From assembly GCA_913061415.1 (NCBI GenBank), contig CAJXUD010000005.1:62001-126000 (forward strand): a stretch of 64,000 bases of DNA, written 5' to 3'. Below are positions 19,308-29,567 of this stretch, in pieces. The notes beneath the pieces were generated by a model. That model searched no databases and was not told where the DNA came from. It saw nothing but the letters and a program-made list of their open reading frames with translations. This DNA comes from an uncultured Oleispira sp. Its GTDB lineage: Bacteria > Pseudomonadota > Gammaproteobacteria > Pseudomonadales > Oceanobacteraceae. Both the position numbers and the translations under genes were made by a program. The first letter of the stretch is position 1, and each line of letters opens with the position of its first letter.

Positions 19308-19426
19308 CAATAATAAAATCACATTCAAATTGATATGTGTCAGCTTGTTTTCAAGCGACAATTTATCGGCCATCATTTTAGTTTAAGATGGCCACTTATT
19401 TTTTTGGTATTACATTAAGGCCCCTC

Positions 19427-20614
19427 ATGAGCAGTGCTAATATCCTTGTCCTTAACTGTGGCAGTTCATCTATCAAATTCGCCATCTTCGACATGTCGAC
19501 ACAAGACGTTATAATCAGCGGTTTAGCTGAACGTTTATACGAAGCGCAACCGACTATCAACTGGTCTGGTTTACACAAAGGCGAAAGCCTGATTACCGAT
19601 CAAGGCCATCAAGCTGCGCTTGATACCTTGGCCGTTCTACTCGATGAATGGCATATTCTAGATTCTTTAACGGGCATCGGTCACCGTGTCGTTCATGGCG
19701 GCGAGCAATTTTCTGCGTCTACACTTTTGAACGACGAAAATATTGCTGATTTAAGAAAGATCAGCCATTTAGCGCCGCTTCATAATCCGGTTAATATGTT
19801 AGGCATTGAAGCCTGCCAAAAATTGTTACCGCAACTTCCACAAGTCGCCGTGTTTGATACTGCATTTCACCAATCTATGCCTGAGCACGCCTATTTATAT
19901 GCCGTTCCTCAAGCCTGGTATGAAGATCATGGCGTACGTAAATATGGTTTCCACGGAACCAGCTATCGCTACATTACCGAAGCCTGCGCTAAACAATTAA
20001 ATAAGCCACAAGAAGAACTGAATATCTTATGTGCTCATTTGGGTAACGGTTGCAGTGCCAGCGCAATTGCTAATGGCAAAAGTGTTGATACTAGCATGGG
20101 ACTCACACCGCTAGATGGCCTTATCATGGGCACCCGTTGTGGCAGTATTGACCCAGGTTTGATTGAATTTATGATGAATGCTGAAAATACCAGTATTGAA
20201 GACATCATGAACAGCCTAAACAAAAAGAGTGGCTTATTAGGATTATCAGGCTGTAGCAATGATATGCGCACCTTACTTTCCGAAGAGGCAGCAGGTAATG
20301 AGCAGGCAAGCCAAGCCATCAATGCATTCTGTTATCGTATTGCTCGTGAATTGAGCGCATTGTCGGCCTCTCTGGCGACTATTGATGCGGTTGTATTTAC
20401 TGGCGGTATTGGCGAGCACGCAACCGCCATTCGCCAGCGTATTATCAATTACTGGCCTAATTCTCAGATCTCCCTTGATTCAGAATTGAACAACCAAGCG
20501 GGCAATGAGCAAGGTATTATTAGCCAAGCCAATAGCCCAGTAGCGATGGTTATCGCTACCAATGAAGAACTAATGATCGCCCAAGACTGCTACGAGTTAT
20601 GCAACCATGATTAA
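19427..20614 (+). CDS. ackA: Acetate kinase
   Basis: This enzyme converts acetyl phosphate and ADP to acetate and ATP, completing the Pta-AckA route. I choose the ATG at 19427 (395 residues), which has a TAAGG site eight bases before it; an ATG at 19388 lacks a site and would add 13 atypical residues. Motifs are ILVLNCGSSSIKFAIF, GHRVVHGGE, FDTAFHQSMP, YGFHGTSYRYI and FTGGIGEHA. It overlaps pta by eight bases, showing coupled translation. Confidence 0.96.
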   Translation: MSSANILVLNCGSSSIKFAIFDMSTQDVIISGLAERLYEAQPTINWSGLHKGESLITDQGHQAALDTLAVLLDEWHILDSLTGIGHRVVHGGEQFSASTLLNDENIADLRKISHLAPLHNPVNMLGIEACQKLLPQLPQVAVFDTAFHQSMPEHAYLYAVPQAWYEDHGVRKYGFHGTSYRYITEACAKQLNKPQEELNILCAHLGNGCSASAIANGKSVDTSMGLTPLDGLIMGTRCGSIDPGLIEFMMNAENTSIEDIMNSLNKKSGLLGLSGCSNDMRTLLSEEAAGNEQASQAINAFCYRIARELSALSASLATIDAVVFTGGIGEHATAIRQRIINYWPNSQISLDSELNNQAGNEQGIISQANSPVAMVIATNEELMIAQDCYELCNHD

Positions 20615-22715
20615 TATTTTTATCGCGCCAACGGGCCTACACAGCGGCCTAAACAGTATTAGTATCGCCCTATTACACGCCCTCGATACTCAAGGCATTA
20701 AAGCCTCTTTTTTCAAGCCAGTGGCGCCTTATACTGAAGGTGAAATTGAGCGATCGACGCAGATGGTTAAACAAACCTATCCGCTAAACCCACCTCAGCC
20801 AATGCCGCTTAAAAAAGCTCAACAGTTAATTAGTACTGGGCAGACAGACCGTCTATTAGAAGACTTAGTAGGTTTGCATCACATTGCAACCTCAGGCACA
20901 GAGGTCACTATTGTTGAAGGCTTAGTACCTGACCGTAGCGAGCCGTACACGGCTAAATTAAATGCCGAGATAGCCAAGGCTCTCAATGCCGATATTATTC
21001 TAGTAAGCAGCGCTGAAGATCGCTCTTCTCATGACATCCAAGCCGACATTAACTTAAACGCGGCCATCTTTGGTGGGTTTAAAGCAGGCAATATCATTGG
21101 TGCGATCATCAATAAATATGGCACCCCTGCTGAATCTCATTTCATGCTTTCAAACTCGAGTGATAGTGATGCAGAGCGTTTAAGCAAAGCGCCTAAAATC
21201 ACTTTAGATCACTGCCCTTTATTAGGCATTATTCCGTGGCAGCGTGATCTTATTAGCCCAAGAACTCTTGATATTGCTCGCCAATTAAAAGCGGGAACCA
21301 TCAGTGAAGGCGAGTTAGAAATACGTCGAGTTAAAACGATTACGCTATGTGCTCGCACCCTGCCAAACATGTTAAACCGATTAACCGCGGGTACTCTAAT
21401 CGTAACCCCTGGTGACCGAGATGACATTATTCTGGCTTGTGCTTTAGCAGAAACAAACGGTACCCCATTAGCAGGTTTAGTATTAACTGGCGGCTTAGTA
21501 CCCGGCGATGATGCCTTACGCTTATGCCAAAAAGCCATCGCAAACGGCTTACCAATTTTGACCACAGAAAGCGATACTTTTGCTTGTGCTAACCAACTTC
21601 ACCGTATTAATACTGCGGTTCCAGAAGATGACCTACAGCGTATTGATCTAATTCGTGCCCACATTGCCGAGCACATCGACATTCCTACGTTATTAACCGC
21701 TATTAATGCGCCTCATACCGAGCGTTTAAGCCCTGCAGCATTTCGCTTCCAACTGGTTGAGCGTGCTCGTGCAAATGTGCAGCGCATTGTTCTTCCGGAA
21801 GGTGAAGAGCCTCGCACCATTCAGGCTGCAACGATCTGCCAACAGCGTGGAATTGCCCAGTGTATTTTATTAGGTAATGCCGAAGTTATTCATCAAGTAG
21901 CCGAAGCCCAAGGTATTGAACTGCCTTCTGACATCGTCATCATGGAGCCGGACAATATTCGTGAAGATTACGTCCCTGCTATGGTTGAATTACGCAAGCA
22001 TAAAAACCTAACAGCCCCAATGGCGGTTGCTCAGTTAGAAGATAACGTTGTGCTAGGGACAATGATGCTTGCTTTAGATAAGGTTGATGGATTGGTCTCA
22101 GGTGCAATTCATACCACTGCGAATACCATTCGCCCAGCCATGCAGCTTATTAAAACTGCTCCGGGAGCAAAGCTGGTTTCTTCTGTATTTTATATGTGTC
22201 TGCCTGAGCAAGTTTTGGTTTATGGTGACTGTGCAGTAAATCCCGACCCTAATGCCGAAGAATTAGCCGATATCGCCATTCAGAGCGCCGACTCGGCCTT
22301 AGCCATGGGCATAACGCCTAAGGTTGCAATGATCAGCTACTCGACTGGCGCATCTGGCACAGGTAGCGATGTAGAGAAAGTAAAACAGGCAACTGCAATC
22401 GCTAAAGAATTGCGTCCTGATTTGATCATCGATGGTCCTTTGCAATATGACGCAGCGACCACAGCTTCTGTGGCCAAGAGCAAAGCGCCAAATAGTCCAG
22501 TCGCAGGACAAGCAACCGTATTGATCTTCCCTGACTTAAATACCGGAAACACAACTTACAAAGCAGTGCAACGCAGCGCCCATGTGATTAGTGTGGGTCC
22601 AATGCTGCAGGGCTTAAGAAAACCAGTAAATGACCTCTCAAGGGGCGCATTGGTTGAAGACATTGTATACACTATTGCATTAACATCGATACAAGCTCAA
22701 AAACTCAAATCATAG
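20607..22715 (+). CDS. pta: Phosphate acetyltransferase
   Basis: This enzyme interconverts acetyl-CoA and acetyl phosphate. The 702-residue long form has an N-terminal P-loop-like regulatory domain (FIAPTGLHSGLNSISIALL), a middle DRTGG domain (TPGDRDDIILA, LAGLVLTGG), and the C-terminal catalytic domain (about 385-700: RIVLPEGEEPRTIQAA, GLVSGAIHTTANTIRPA, SYSTGASGTGSDVEKV). It is paired with ackA in the usual order. Confidence 0.97.
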   Translation: MINIFIAPTGLHSGLNSISIALLHALDTQGIKASFFKPVAPYTEGEIERSTQMVKQTYPLNPPQPMPLKKAQQLISTGQTDRLLEDLVGLHHIATSGTEVTIVEGLVPDRSEPYTAKLNAEIAKALNADIILVSSAEDRSSHDIQADINLNAAIFGGFKAGNIIGAIINKYGTPAESHFMLSNSSDSDAERLSKAPKITLDHCPLLGIIPWQRDLISPRTLDIARQLKAGTISEGELEIRRVKTITLCARTLPNMLNRLTAGTLIVTPGDRDDIILACALAETNGTPLAGLVLTGGLVPGDDALRLCQKAIANGLPILTTESDTFACANQLHRINTAVPEDDLQRIDLIRAHIAEHIDIPTLLTAINAPHTERLSPAAFRFQLVERARANVQRIVLPEGEEPRTIQAATICQQRGIAQCILLGNAEVIHQVAEAQGIELPSDIVIMEPDNIREDYVPAMVELRKHKNLTAPMAVAQLEDNVVLGTMMLALDKVDGLVSGAIHTTANTIRPAMQLIKTAPGAKLVSSVFYMCLPEQVLVYGDCAVNPDPNAEELADIAIQSADSALAMGITPKVAMISYSTGASGTGSDVEKVKQATAIAKELRPDLIIDGPLQYDAATTASVAKSKAPNSPVAGQATVLIFPDLNTGNTTYKAVQRSAHVISVGPMLQGLRKPVNDLSRGALVEDIVYTIALTSIQAQKLKS

Positions 22716-22723
22716 GGAACGAT

Positions 22724-23653
22724 ATGCGCGAAAAAATAACGGCAATAATAGCCAGCACATTACTTTTTATTAATGTTATTTTTTGGTGTTCTCTTCTCTT
22801 CATACTGACACCTATTAAGTTCATCCTCCCTGAAATAGCGGTCCGTAAGGTTATGGACCCTATTTTCAGCACCATTGCTAGCGCATGGATTTCATGCAAC
22901 AGCGGCTGGATGAAACTCACCCAAGGAACACTTTGGGATATTGAAATACCCGACAACCTTAATCCTAAAGGCTGGTACTTTGTATCAGCTAATCACCAAA
23001 GCTGGGTTGATATTTTGGTACTTCAGCATGTACTTAATGGCAAAATACCTTTTCTTAAATTCTTTTTAAAACAAGAACTTATTCGCGTACCTATCATGGG
23101 GCAAGCTTGGTGGGCACTCGATTTTCCTTTCATGAAGCGTTTTTCTAAAAGTTACCTAGAAAAGCACCCAGAAATGAAAGGCAAGGATATTGAGACCACT
23201 CAGAACGCTTGTAAGAAATTCAAATACATACCTACCAGCGTCATGAACTTCTTTGAAGGGACACGACTTACTCCTGAGAAACATGAAGAGCAGCAGCCGC
23301 CTTATAAGCACCTGCTCAACCCTAAATCAGGTGGTTTCGCATTTGCGCTTAATGCAATGGGTGATAAATTTCAGTCATTATTAGATTGCACAATCGTGTA
23401 CCCAAAAGGCATCCCAAGCTTCTCCGACTTTATGCATGACAAGATACCTAAAATCATTGTGCGTATTCGTGAAGTGCCGATTCCTTCAGATTTTTGTCAT
23501 GGTGACTATGAGAATGATGCTGAATTCAAGCTTCAATTTCAATCATGGATTTCTGATATATGGCAAGAAAAAGACAAGCAAATCGATAGGTTACACAAGC
23601 AGGAATCTTTAATTAAAGATGGCAAGTCTCAGTCTGGCCATCTCAATTATTAA
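22724..23653 (+). CDS. YihG-like lysophospholipid acyltransferase
   Basis: The 309-residue protein has a membrane segment at about 5-30 and the PlsC-type acyltransferase motifs NHQSWVDILVLQ (H-x4-D catalytic pair), FPFMKRFS, and FFEGTRLTPEKH. Length and spacing resemble the YihG group of inner-membrane acyltransferases. It lies eight bases after pta and is probably co-transcribed. The acyl substrate is inferred from the family. Confidence 0.88.
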   Translation: MREKITAIIASTLLFINVIFWCSLLFILTPIKFILPEIAVRKVMDPIFSTIASAWISCNSGWMKLTQGTLWDIEIPDNLNPKGWYFVSANHQSWVDILVLQHVLNGKIPFLKFFLKQELIRVPIMGQAWWALDFPFMKRFSKSYLEKHPEMKGKDIETTQNACKKFKYIPTSVMNFFEGTRLTPEKHEEQQPPYKHLLNPKSGGFAFALNAMGDKFQSLLDCTIVYPKGIPSFSDFMHDKIPKIIVRIREVPIPSDFCHGDYENDAEFKLQFQSWISDIWQEKDKQIDRLHKQESLIKDGKSQSGHLNY

Positions 23654-23668
23654 CAGAATCAACTAAAA

Positions 23669-24913
23669 TCAACTGACAACTCTATTACGACCGTCTGCTT
23701 TCGCTCGATACAAACAGCGGTCAGCAATGCGTAATAAGTTAGCTGGATCATCCTTTATACTGGGTACCATTGCAGCAATACCAATACTAATGGTCACCTT
23801 ATTGTCCATTGATTCGCCATGCTCTATGTTCAAGCCAGCAATCCTACTGCACATACTTTCCGCGAGCACCTGAGCTCGCACTAGGGTCATCCTAGGCAAC
23901 AGCACAACAAACTCCTCTCCACCATAGCGACCAATCAACTCACCTGATCGCTGAGCATACTCTTTTAAGGAATCGCATACTTGGCGCAAACAATCATCAC
24001 CGGCTTGGTGTCCATAAAGGTCGTTGTATTTTTTAAAATGATCAATATCTATCATGATTAATGCGATTGAGTCTTGAGTCCTAATTGCTCTTCGCCACTC
24101 CGAATCAAAACAGTTTTCAAGATGGCGTCGATTTGCTAGCCCCGTTAAGCTATCGGTGGTTGACAATAAATGCAACTCTTCACCCAACAGCGTTAGTCGC
24201 TGGGCATCAAGGGATAACAAACGATTTTTAACAAATGCAATGCGAGACGTCTTTTCTAACTCGTAGCCAAGATAAATCCCCATCAATATCAATACACCCC
24301 AGAAAACGGTAAACAAAGGATGCATGATGATGACAAGCTCATCAACCTCAGGATGGTAAGGTAAAAAATCTTTAGTAACCGATACTAGAATATAAGCAAT
24401 ATAGACAATGATGGAGTTAATAGCGATGGCGCGTAAATTCGTCCTTAACACGACAAGCACAAAAACCTGCCAAGGGATTAAGCCAAGATGATAAGCGTAT
24501 GCATAAGGCTCATCTACCAGAGCCATAAAGCCAACAATACTTAATCCAATGACCACCATGCCGAAAGATGCAAATTTAATAACCCAGTGCACCAATCTTC
24601 GATTAAAAACAAGGTTAATGGTTAATAGCATTGCACCAGCTATCACCATGCGGATGATCCATAGGGTACCCGCTTGTTCCTCGGCTAACGCATAATCAAC
24701 AAAGCCAAAGAAAAGATAGAGCAGCACCCCAAAAGATAGAATTGAGCGTGAAGAATCAATAAATAAAGAGTTACTTTTATTATCGTAATCTTTTTCAATA
24801 TCGTTTGGAAATTTCAGTTTTTTATAACCAGAAGACAACAACCCTTCATAGCGGTTAATCTGCTGCTCTAATTCGACCAACTCATCACTCAAAAACTGCG
24901 CTTTTAATACCAC
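23669..24913 (-). CDS. Membrane diguanylate cyclase (GGDEF)
   Basis: The 414-residue protein has a cytoplasmic N-terminus, five or six membrane helices (about 55-220), and a C-terminal GGDEF domain (about 245-410) with active site RYGGEEF. The position of the I-site has RSGE in place of R-x-x-D, so feedback inhibition may be weaker. The membrane part resembles sensor modules of unknown ligand. This is the second cyclase in this window. Confidence 0.93.
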   Translation of the reverse strand: MVLKAQFLSDELVELEQQINRYEGLLSSGYKKLKFPNDIEKDYDNKSNSLFIDSSRSILSFGVLLYLFFGFVDYALAEEQAGTLWIIRMVIAGAMLLTINLVFNRRLVHWVIKFASFGMVVIGLSIVGFMALVDEPYAYAYHLGLIPWQVFVLVVLRTNLRAIAINSIIVYIAYILVSVTKDFLPYHPEVDELVIIMHPLFTVFWGVLILMGIYLGYELEKTSRIAFVKNRLLSLDAQRLTLLGEELHLLSTTDSLTGLANRRHLENCFDSEWRRAIRTQDSIALIMIDIDHFKKYNDLYGHQAGDDCLRQVCDSLKEYAQRSGELIGRYGGEEFVVLLPRMTLVRAQVLAESMCSRIAGLNIEHGESMDNKVTISIGIAAMVPSIKDDPANLLRIADRCLYRAKADGRNRVVS

Positions 24914-25214
24914 AGTAACTCCTAGAATATTTTATTTCTGATATTCATAATACTTGGCGACTGGTTTGAATAGTAAATCAGTTAATGACACCAACTTTCA
25001 ATAGCTCTGAATTAAATCACTCGGTTAAATAGCCCCTTTTAGGGCACCTGCAGTGAAAAGCACCAATTGATTGTCACCATCGCTATACTTCAGTGTAGAC
25101 TTACATACAGTTAAAAAAGCATAACGTTTAAAAAATATGAAAACTGACGACTGCGTAAGTTACCAATCGTCATCCATTGATTAGAGCGAGTATTCACAAA
25201 GGAAACAAGTAGAC
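24914..25214. other. 301-base gap before cysK
   Basis: No gene was found. The divergent GGDEF and cysK promoters should lie here. I see no recognisable CysB or other operator. Confidence 0.6.
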
Positions 25215-26168
25215 ATGAAAATATTTGATGATATTTCACAATCGATAGGCAATACACCTTTAGTACGAATCAATAAACTGAGCAAGCATAGCAAACTGTT
25301 TGTGAAGCTAGAAAACCGTAACCCTGCCCAATCGGTGAAATGTCGTATCGGTGCCAACATGATCTGGCAAGCTGAAAAAGATGGCAAACTAAAGCCTGGC
25401 ATGGAAATCATTGAACCTACTAGCGGTAATACCGGTATTGCCTTAGCTATGGCAGGTGTTCCTCGTGGCTATAAAGTAACGCTAACAATGCCAGAGACAA
25501 TGAGCATAGAGCGACGTAAAGTCATGAAAGCCCTTGGTGCTAACCTTGTGCTGACAGAAGGCCCAAAAGGCATGCAAGGCGCTGTTGATAAGGCCACTGA
25601 GTTGGTTTCAACCGCTAATGGCAATGCCATTTTATTGCAGCAATTTGAGAATCCAGCCAATCCAGCGATTCATGAGCAAACAACAGGCCCAGAAATCTGG
25701 AATGATACCGATGGTAGCGTAGACATTTTCGTCGCAGGCGTTGGCACAGGCGGTACTATTACTGGTGTCAGCCGTTACATCAAAAAAACCCAAGGCAAAG
25801 CAATTACAACAGTTGCTGTTGAACCGACAGATTCACCACTAATCAGCCAAACGAAAGCGGGTGAAACAATCAAACCTGGACCACACAAGATCCAAGGAAT
25901 TGGTGCCAACTTCATACCAGGTAACTTAGATGTCGATCTCGTTGATGAAGTAGAAACTGTCGGCAATGATGAAGCCATGGCAATGGCTCACCGCTTGATG
26001 GCTGAAGAAGGCATTCTTGCCGGTATTTCATGCGGAGCAGCCATGGTTGCAGCATTACGACAGGCTGAAAAAGCTGAAAACAAAGATAAATGCATTGTGG
26101 TGATTTTACCAGATTCAGGTGAACGCTATCTAACCTCTCCACTTTTTGCGGGTATGTTTGAAGATTAG
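25215..26168 (+). CDS. cysK: Cysteine synthase A (O-acetylserine sulfhydrylase)
   Basis: This PLP enzyme makes cysteine from O-acetylserine and sulfide. Of 317 residues, the PLP lysine is in [16 protein letters not shown], with the phosphate-binding loop PTSGNTGIA, the GVGTGGT cofactor loop and [11 protein letters not shown] near the C-terminus. The sequence is much closer to CysK than CysM ([30 protein letters not shown]). It is a single gene ending at an unusual hairpin-repeat. Confidence 0.95.
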   Translation: MKIFDDISQSIGNTPLVRINKLSKHSKLFVKLENRNPAQSVKCRIGANMIWQAEKDGKLKPGMEIIEPTSGNTGIALAMAGVPRGYKVTLTMPETMSIERRKVMKALGANLVLTEGPKGMQGAVDKATELVSTANGNAILLQQFENPANPAIHEQTTGPEIWNDTDGSVDIFVAGVGTGGTITGVSRYIKKTQGKAITTVAVEPTDSPLISQTKAGETIKPGPHKIQGIGANFIPGNLDVDLVDEVETVGNDEAMAMAHRLMAEEGILAGISCGAAMVAALRQAEKAENKDKCIVVILPDSGERYLTSPLFAGMFED

Positions 26169-26191
26169 TATTCGTTAGCGCTTGCAACATG

Positions 26192-26276
26192 GCGTTTTCG
26201 GTACATGCCTATCTATCGAAAACGCTGCTACAGAAAACGGTACTACAGAAAACGCTACTACCGAAAACGCGGTTAA
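26192..26276. repeat. Hairpin with a tandemly amplified 15-bp arm
   Basis: Arm GCGTTTTCG (26192-26200) can pair with CGAAAACGC at 26217-26225, and a 12-bp version GCGTTTTCGGTA pairs with 26259-26270. The right arm lies in four 15-bp tandem units (26217-26276). The last unit contains the minus-strand stop codon of the next gene. It may act as a shared terminator for cysK and that gene. Confidence 0.75.
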
Positions 26277-27280
26277 CGAACACCAATTAAGGCTTCAAAG
26301 CGGAACATTATGATAGGAGTAATATCGTATTCAGTTTCACGCTGAGTCTCTAATTCTGGATTCACTTCAACAAACATCCAATCCTGATAGACCTTTCGAC
26401 GGTAGCGTATTCCAATACCATAATTGTTAAATGTTGGCCCTTCAATGGAGTCACCCGCGGCACGAAAGTAATACGCCAAAATTTCTGACGAGTTAAGCTC
26501 ATGAAAAAGTGTGACCCCATAATTCAAATTAAAAAAACCATCATCCAGCAAATATTCAGCGCCTGCAGAGTATCTAATTATGCGATCTATATTTAAGGGC
26601 TGATTCAGCTCAATCTTGGTTTCTTCCCCAAACCCTTCAGTTCCTGACCAGAAAAAGTTTTGCGTTGCTTTCACTCTAAAATTATCAAAGTATGCAAAAC
26701 GTCGAAAACGAAGTCGGCTAAAAGGATCGGTCGGTAGACCCCAACGAATTCCCGTATCAAAGTTAACTTTCCAGCGTTCTGATTCTTCAAAGATATAACG
26801 TAAGGCCGTCGAATATTGTACGTTATCGACAGTATTGATAGGGTTACTCTCGCGCTCATCCTCATCACTTTCTGATGATTCTAATAATAGATTTAAATGC
26901 TCGTCAGTATTAGGAAGCACCAGCTTCACGCTAATGCCATATTGATAATCGACGGGTTTTCCTATTTCGCGACGTGTGAAGAATGACAATTTAGCTCGGC
27001 TACCGTTCACATCATCTTCAATAATATCGTCACCGAAAAAGGTATCAATGAAAAAGCCATCAACATTATAAGACAGGTTATCAATGTAATCTTTTAACCA
27101 ATCATGGGAGTATTCTATAACGTTAATTTTGAACGGTTTTTGCTCAGTAATTACATCAATTTTAATCGCTTGATTACCACCGCCCTCTTGCAGTTCGAAG
27201 GTATGTAAATAGCGTTCCTCCATGCCCCAGCACGGGCAGATAAACAGTACTGAAACACTAAAAATCAAGGCCCTTATCAA
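26273..27280 (-). CDS. Exported beta-strand-rich protein, probably outer membrane
   Basis: The 335-residue protein starts at a TTG that overlaps the end of fieF (TTGA). It has a short signal peptide (about 1-20) and then alternating strands (YQYGISVKLVLP, NYGIGIRYRRKVYQDWMFVEVNPELE) that suggest a small beta-barrel. It ends in VR rather than an aromatic residue, so barrel insertion is not certain. It is coupled to a cation transporter gene; the function is unknown. Confidence 0.7.
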   Translation of the reverse strand: MIRALIFSVSVLFICPCWGMEERYLHTFELQEGGGNQAIKIDVITEQKPFKINVIEYSHDWLKDYIDNLSYNVDGFFIDTFFGDDIIEDDVNGSRAKLSFFTRREIGKPVDYQYGISVKLVLPNTDEHLNLLLESSESDEDERESNPINTVDNVQYSTALRYIFEESERWKVNFDTGIRWGLPTDPFSRLRFRRFAYFDNFRVKATQNFFWSGTEGFGEETKIELNQPLNIDRIIRYSAGAEYLLDDGFFNLNYGVTLFHELNSSEILAYYFRAAGDSIEGPTFNNYGIGIRYRRKVYQDWMFVEVNPELETQRETEYDITPIIMFRFEALIGVR

Positions 27281-28179
27281 GTGTTATTAACTCGGTGATG
27301 CGTGTTCATTTCTTTATGCTCAATCGGGTCATGGTGAATTAAGACATCCGCCCGTGGAAATTGCTTAACAATTTCACCGACTAACCATTCTCCTTGTGTA
27401 TGAGCATGATAGAGAGAAACGTTCGCAGAAAAATCCAAATGAATCTGTATAAATTGAATATTTCCAGACTGGCGCGTTTTAATATCATGGCAATCTAAAA
27501 TGTCTGGGTTACTCGCCACTAACTTTTTAATCATCTCTGCAACTTCAGGCTCAAGCGCATGATCCATTAACATGTTTAGCGCTTCTTTCCCTATATCAAA
27601 AGCACTCTTTAATAAGGCAAATACAATAACGATAGCCACTAATGGATCAAGCCACACAATGCCCCACTGCCCACCCAATAATGCGGCAATGACAGCGATT
27701 GTCGCTAAAATATCACTGAAATAATGAGCAGAGTCAGCTTTCACAGCCAGCGAACCGGTTTTCTTATAAACCCAGCGCTGATACATTACTAAAACAATGG
27801 TTAAAATAAGTGAAACAACCATCACCCACGTTGCTAACTGCCATGATTCAATAGGCTTAGGGTGAATCAGGCGTTCACTCGCATGCAGTAGTAAAACAAA
27901 CGCAGAACCCGCAATAAATGCCGATTGCATAAGTGCGGCCAAAGACTCCGCTTTACCATGACCAAATGGATGTTCTTTATCCGCCGGGGAAAAAGCAAAC
28001 CGTATGGCAAAAAAGTTAATGAGTGATACGACAATATCAAAACTAGAATCCGCAAACGAAGCAAGAATACTTGCAGAATCCGTATCAACCCAAGCGACCC
28101 CTTTTGCTAAAATCAGTATCGCTGCAACGATAATTGACAATATTGCAGCGCTTTGAGTCAGCCTAGCATCATCACTCAT
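27277..28179 (-). CDS. fieF: Cation diffusion facilitator transporter (FieF type)
   Basis: This is an inner-membrane proton-driven exporter of divalent metals such as iron or zinc. The 300 residues have six membrane helices, metal-site aspartates in SFADSSFDIV (Asp44 and Asp48), the second pair in ADSAHYFSDILA, the HPFGHGKAESLAALMQS signature and a C-terminal metal-binding regulatory domain. An AAGGA site precedes the start. Confidence 0.93.
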   Translation of the reverse strand: MSDDARLTQSAAILSIIVAAILILAKGVAWVDTDSASILASFADSSFDIVVSLINFFAIRFAFSPADKEHPFGHGKAESLAALMQSAFIAGSAFVLLLHASERLIHPKPIESWQLATWVMVVSLILTIVLVMYQRWVYKKTGSLAVKADSAHYFSDILATIAVIAALLGGQWGIVWLDPLVAIVIVFALLKSAFDIGKEALNMLMDHALEPEVAEMIKKLVASNPDILDCHDIKTRQSGNIQFIQIHLDFSANVSLYHAHTQGEWLVGEIVKQFPRADVLIHHDPIEHKEMNTHHRVNNT

Positions 28180-28443
28180 ATTTTTTTGTTCCTTCGTTCT
28201 TTATAGATAGAGCTATGTTCGAGACAGTTTTAAATAAGAATATTAATATCTATTGTAATGCGCTAACGCCAAGTCAGCCAGCGCCAACAGCCATAAATAG
28301 GCTGCTTTGTTCATTTTCAGTACAAATGAGTACCAATTCGCATTTAAAATAGAACCCGTCTATTGACCATTTCATAATAGAAGGACACTATTGCTGAATG
28401 CTTATGTCAACAGTGACTTAAAGCGCGATAAGGATGTGCCACC

Positions 28444-29313
28444 ATGACAATAAAAAGTGCCCTCATTGTAGACGACTCTAAATCAGCTCGAATCATGCTT
28501 CAGCGTCTGCTAGAAAAGATGAATGTAATCACTTTAGGGGTAGAAAGTGCCGAAGAAGCATTAACCTACTTAGAAAACCAGCACCCCGATATTATTTTCA
28601 TGGATCACATGATGCCTGGAATGGATGGTCTAGAGGCCACTCAAACCATCAAGCGCAATCCAAAAACCCAAGGCATACCGACTATTATGTACACCTCAAA
28701 AGAAGGTGACGGATACAATACTTTAGCGATGTCTCATGGCGCTAGCGGCGTTTTACCTAAGCCGGCAAATCAACAAGCGGTGATGGCTGTGATTGATTCA
28801 TTACAGAATACTGCAGCGAATGACGTACCTGAAAAGGCGCCACAGATGGATGCTCATCAAGTATCGTTAGAAACCATCGAAAAAATGATTCAGCAACGCT
28901 TAAATAACTCAGTACTGTCTGCTAAAGCAGAAATCTCTGCGGGTTTAGATGGCGTCAGTCATCAACTACTTCAAACACAGCAAGAACGTCTTACTATTGC
29001 TGAACGCAGCCTTAAGCAACAGTTAACCCCGATTAAGATATCATTATCAGAATTAGGCAATGACAGCGTTTTATTTAAGCGCTTACAACCTCATATGCAA
29101 AAGCAAATGATGGTAATTGCCGATAGAATAAGCCGACAGAAAGTTGATGCGCTCAATAAGCAGCAACAGGCCAAAATCCAAGCCATTGAAGAGAGGCAAA
29201 ATAACCTGCTGCTCGAAATAGCCAAGCAATCAAATTCTGCCATGTTTAAAGGTATGATTGGCGGTGCGATACTAGGGGCTGCCATTGGAGTGAGTGCCGT
29301 CCTGTTCTTATAA
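28444..29313 (+). CDS. Membrane-anchored CheY-like response regulator
   Basis: The 289 residues open with a receiver domain (about 5-125) with Asp10/Asp11, phosphoacceptor Asp54 (FMDHMMPGMDG) and Lys in LPKPAN. There follow about 110 residues of glutamine- and lysine-rich helix, probably coiled coil, and a C-terminal hydrophobic segment (MIGGAILGAAIGVSAVLFL). There is no DNA-binding or enzymatic output domain. The protein is likely tail-anchored, so its phosphorylated form may act at the membrane. An AAGGA site precedes the ATG. Confidence 0.82.
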   Translation: MTIKSALIVDDSKSARIMLQRLLEKMNVITLGVESAEEALTYLENQHPDIIFMDHMMPGMDGLEATQTIKRNPKTQGIPTIMYTSKEGDGYNTLAMSHGASGVLPKPANQQAVMAVIDSLQNTAANDVPEKAPQMDAHQVSLETIEKMIQQRLNNSVLSAKAEISAGLDGVSHQLLQTQQERLTIAERSLKQQLTPIKISLSELGNDSVLFKRLQPHMQKQMMVIADRISRQKVDALNKQQQAKIQAIEERQNNLLLEIAKQSNSAMFKGMIGGAILGAAIGVSAVLFL

Positions 29314-29345
29314 GCTTGCTTTAAGTTTTCTTATAACTCTATTTT

Positions 29346-29371
29346 TGTGGCTGAAATTCTGTTCAGCCACA
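29346..29371. other. Perfect 10-bp hairpin without a poly-T tail
   Basis: Arms TGTGGCTGAA and TTCAGCCACA have a six-base loop, in the gap between the response regulator and the lipoprotein. A T-run lies before it but no U-tract follows, so it may be a regulatory or RNA-stabilising element rather than a terminator. Confidence 0.5.
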
Positions 29372-29567
29372 GCTCCTCTCTGTCGCTAGCGCCGCCAACG
29401 CTTCAATGGCATCATAATTGTGTCGCACTCTGACCAACTCATTCAATTAGCCTATTATTAACACACCATTTTTTGATCTATCTCTTCTAAATCTTACCTT
29501 CTATCGTTAGACTAGAACTATTATAAAAAAACAATTCTCACGATAATTATATTTTAGGGACAAACAC

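Noticed and set aside
29314-29567. The hairpin at 29346-29371 as a terminator.
   Set aside because: No T-run follows the stem on either strand, so it is listed only as an unassigned hairpin.
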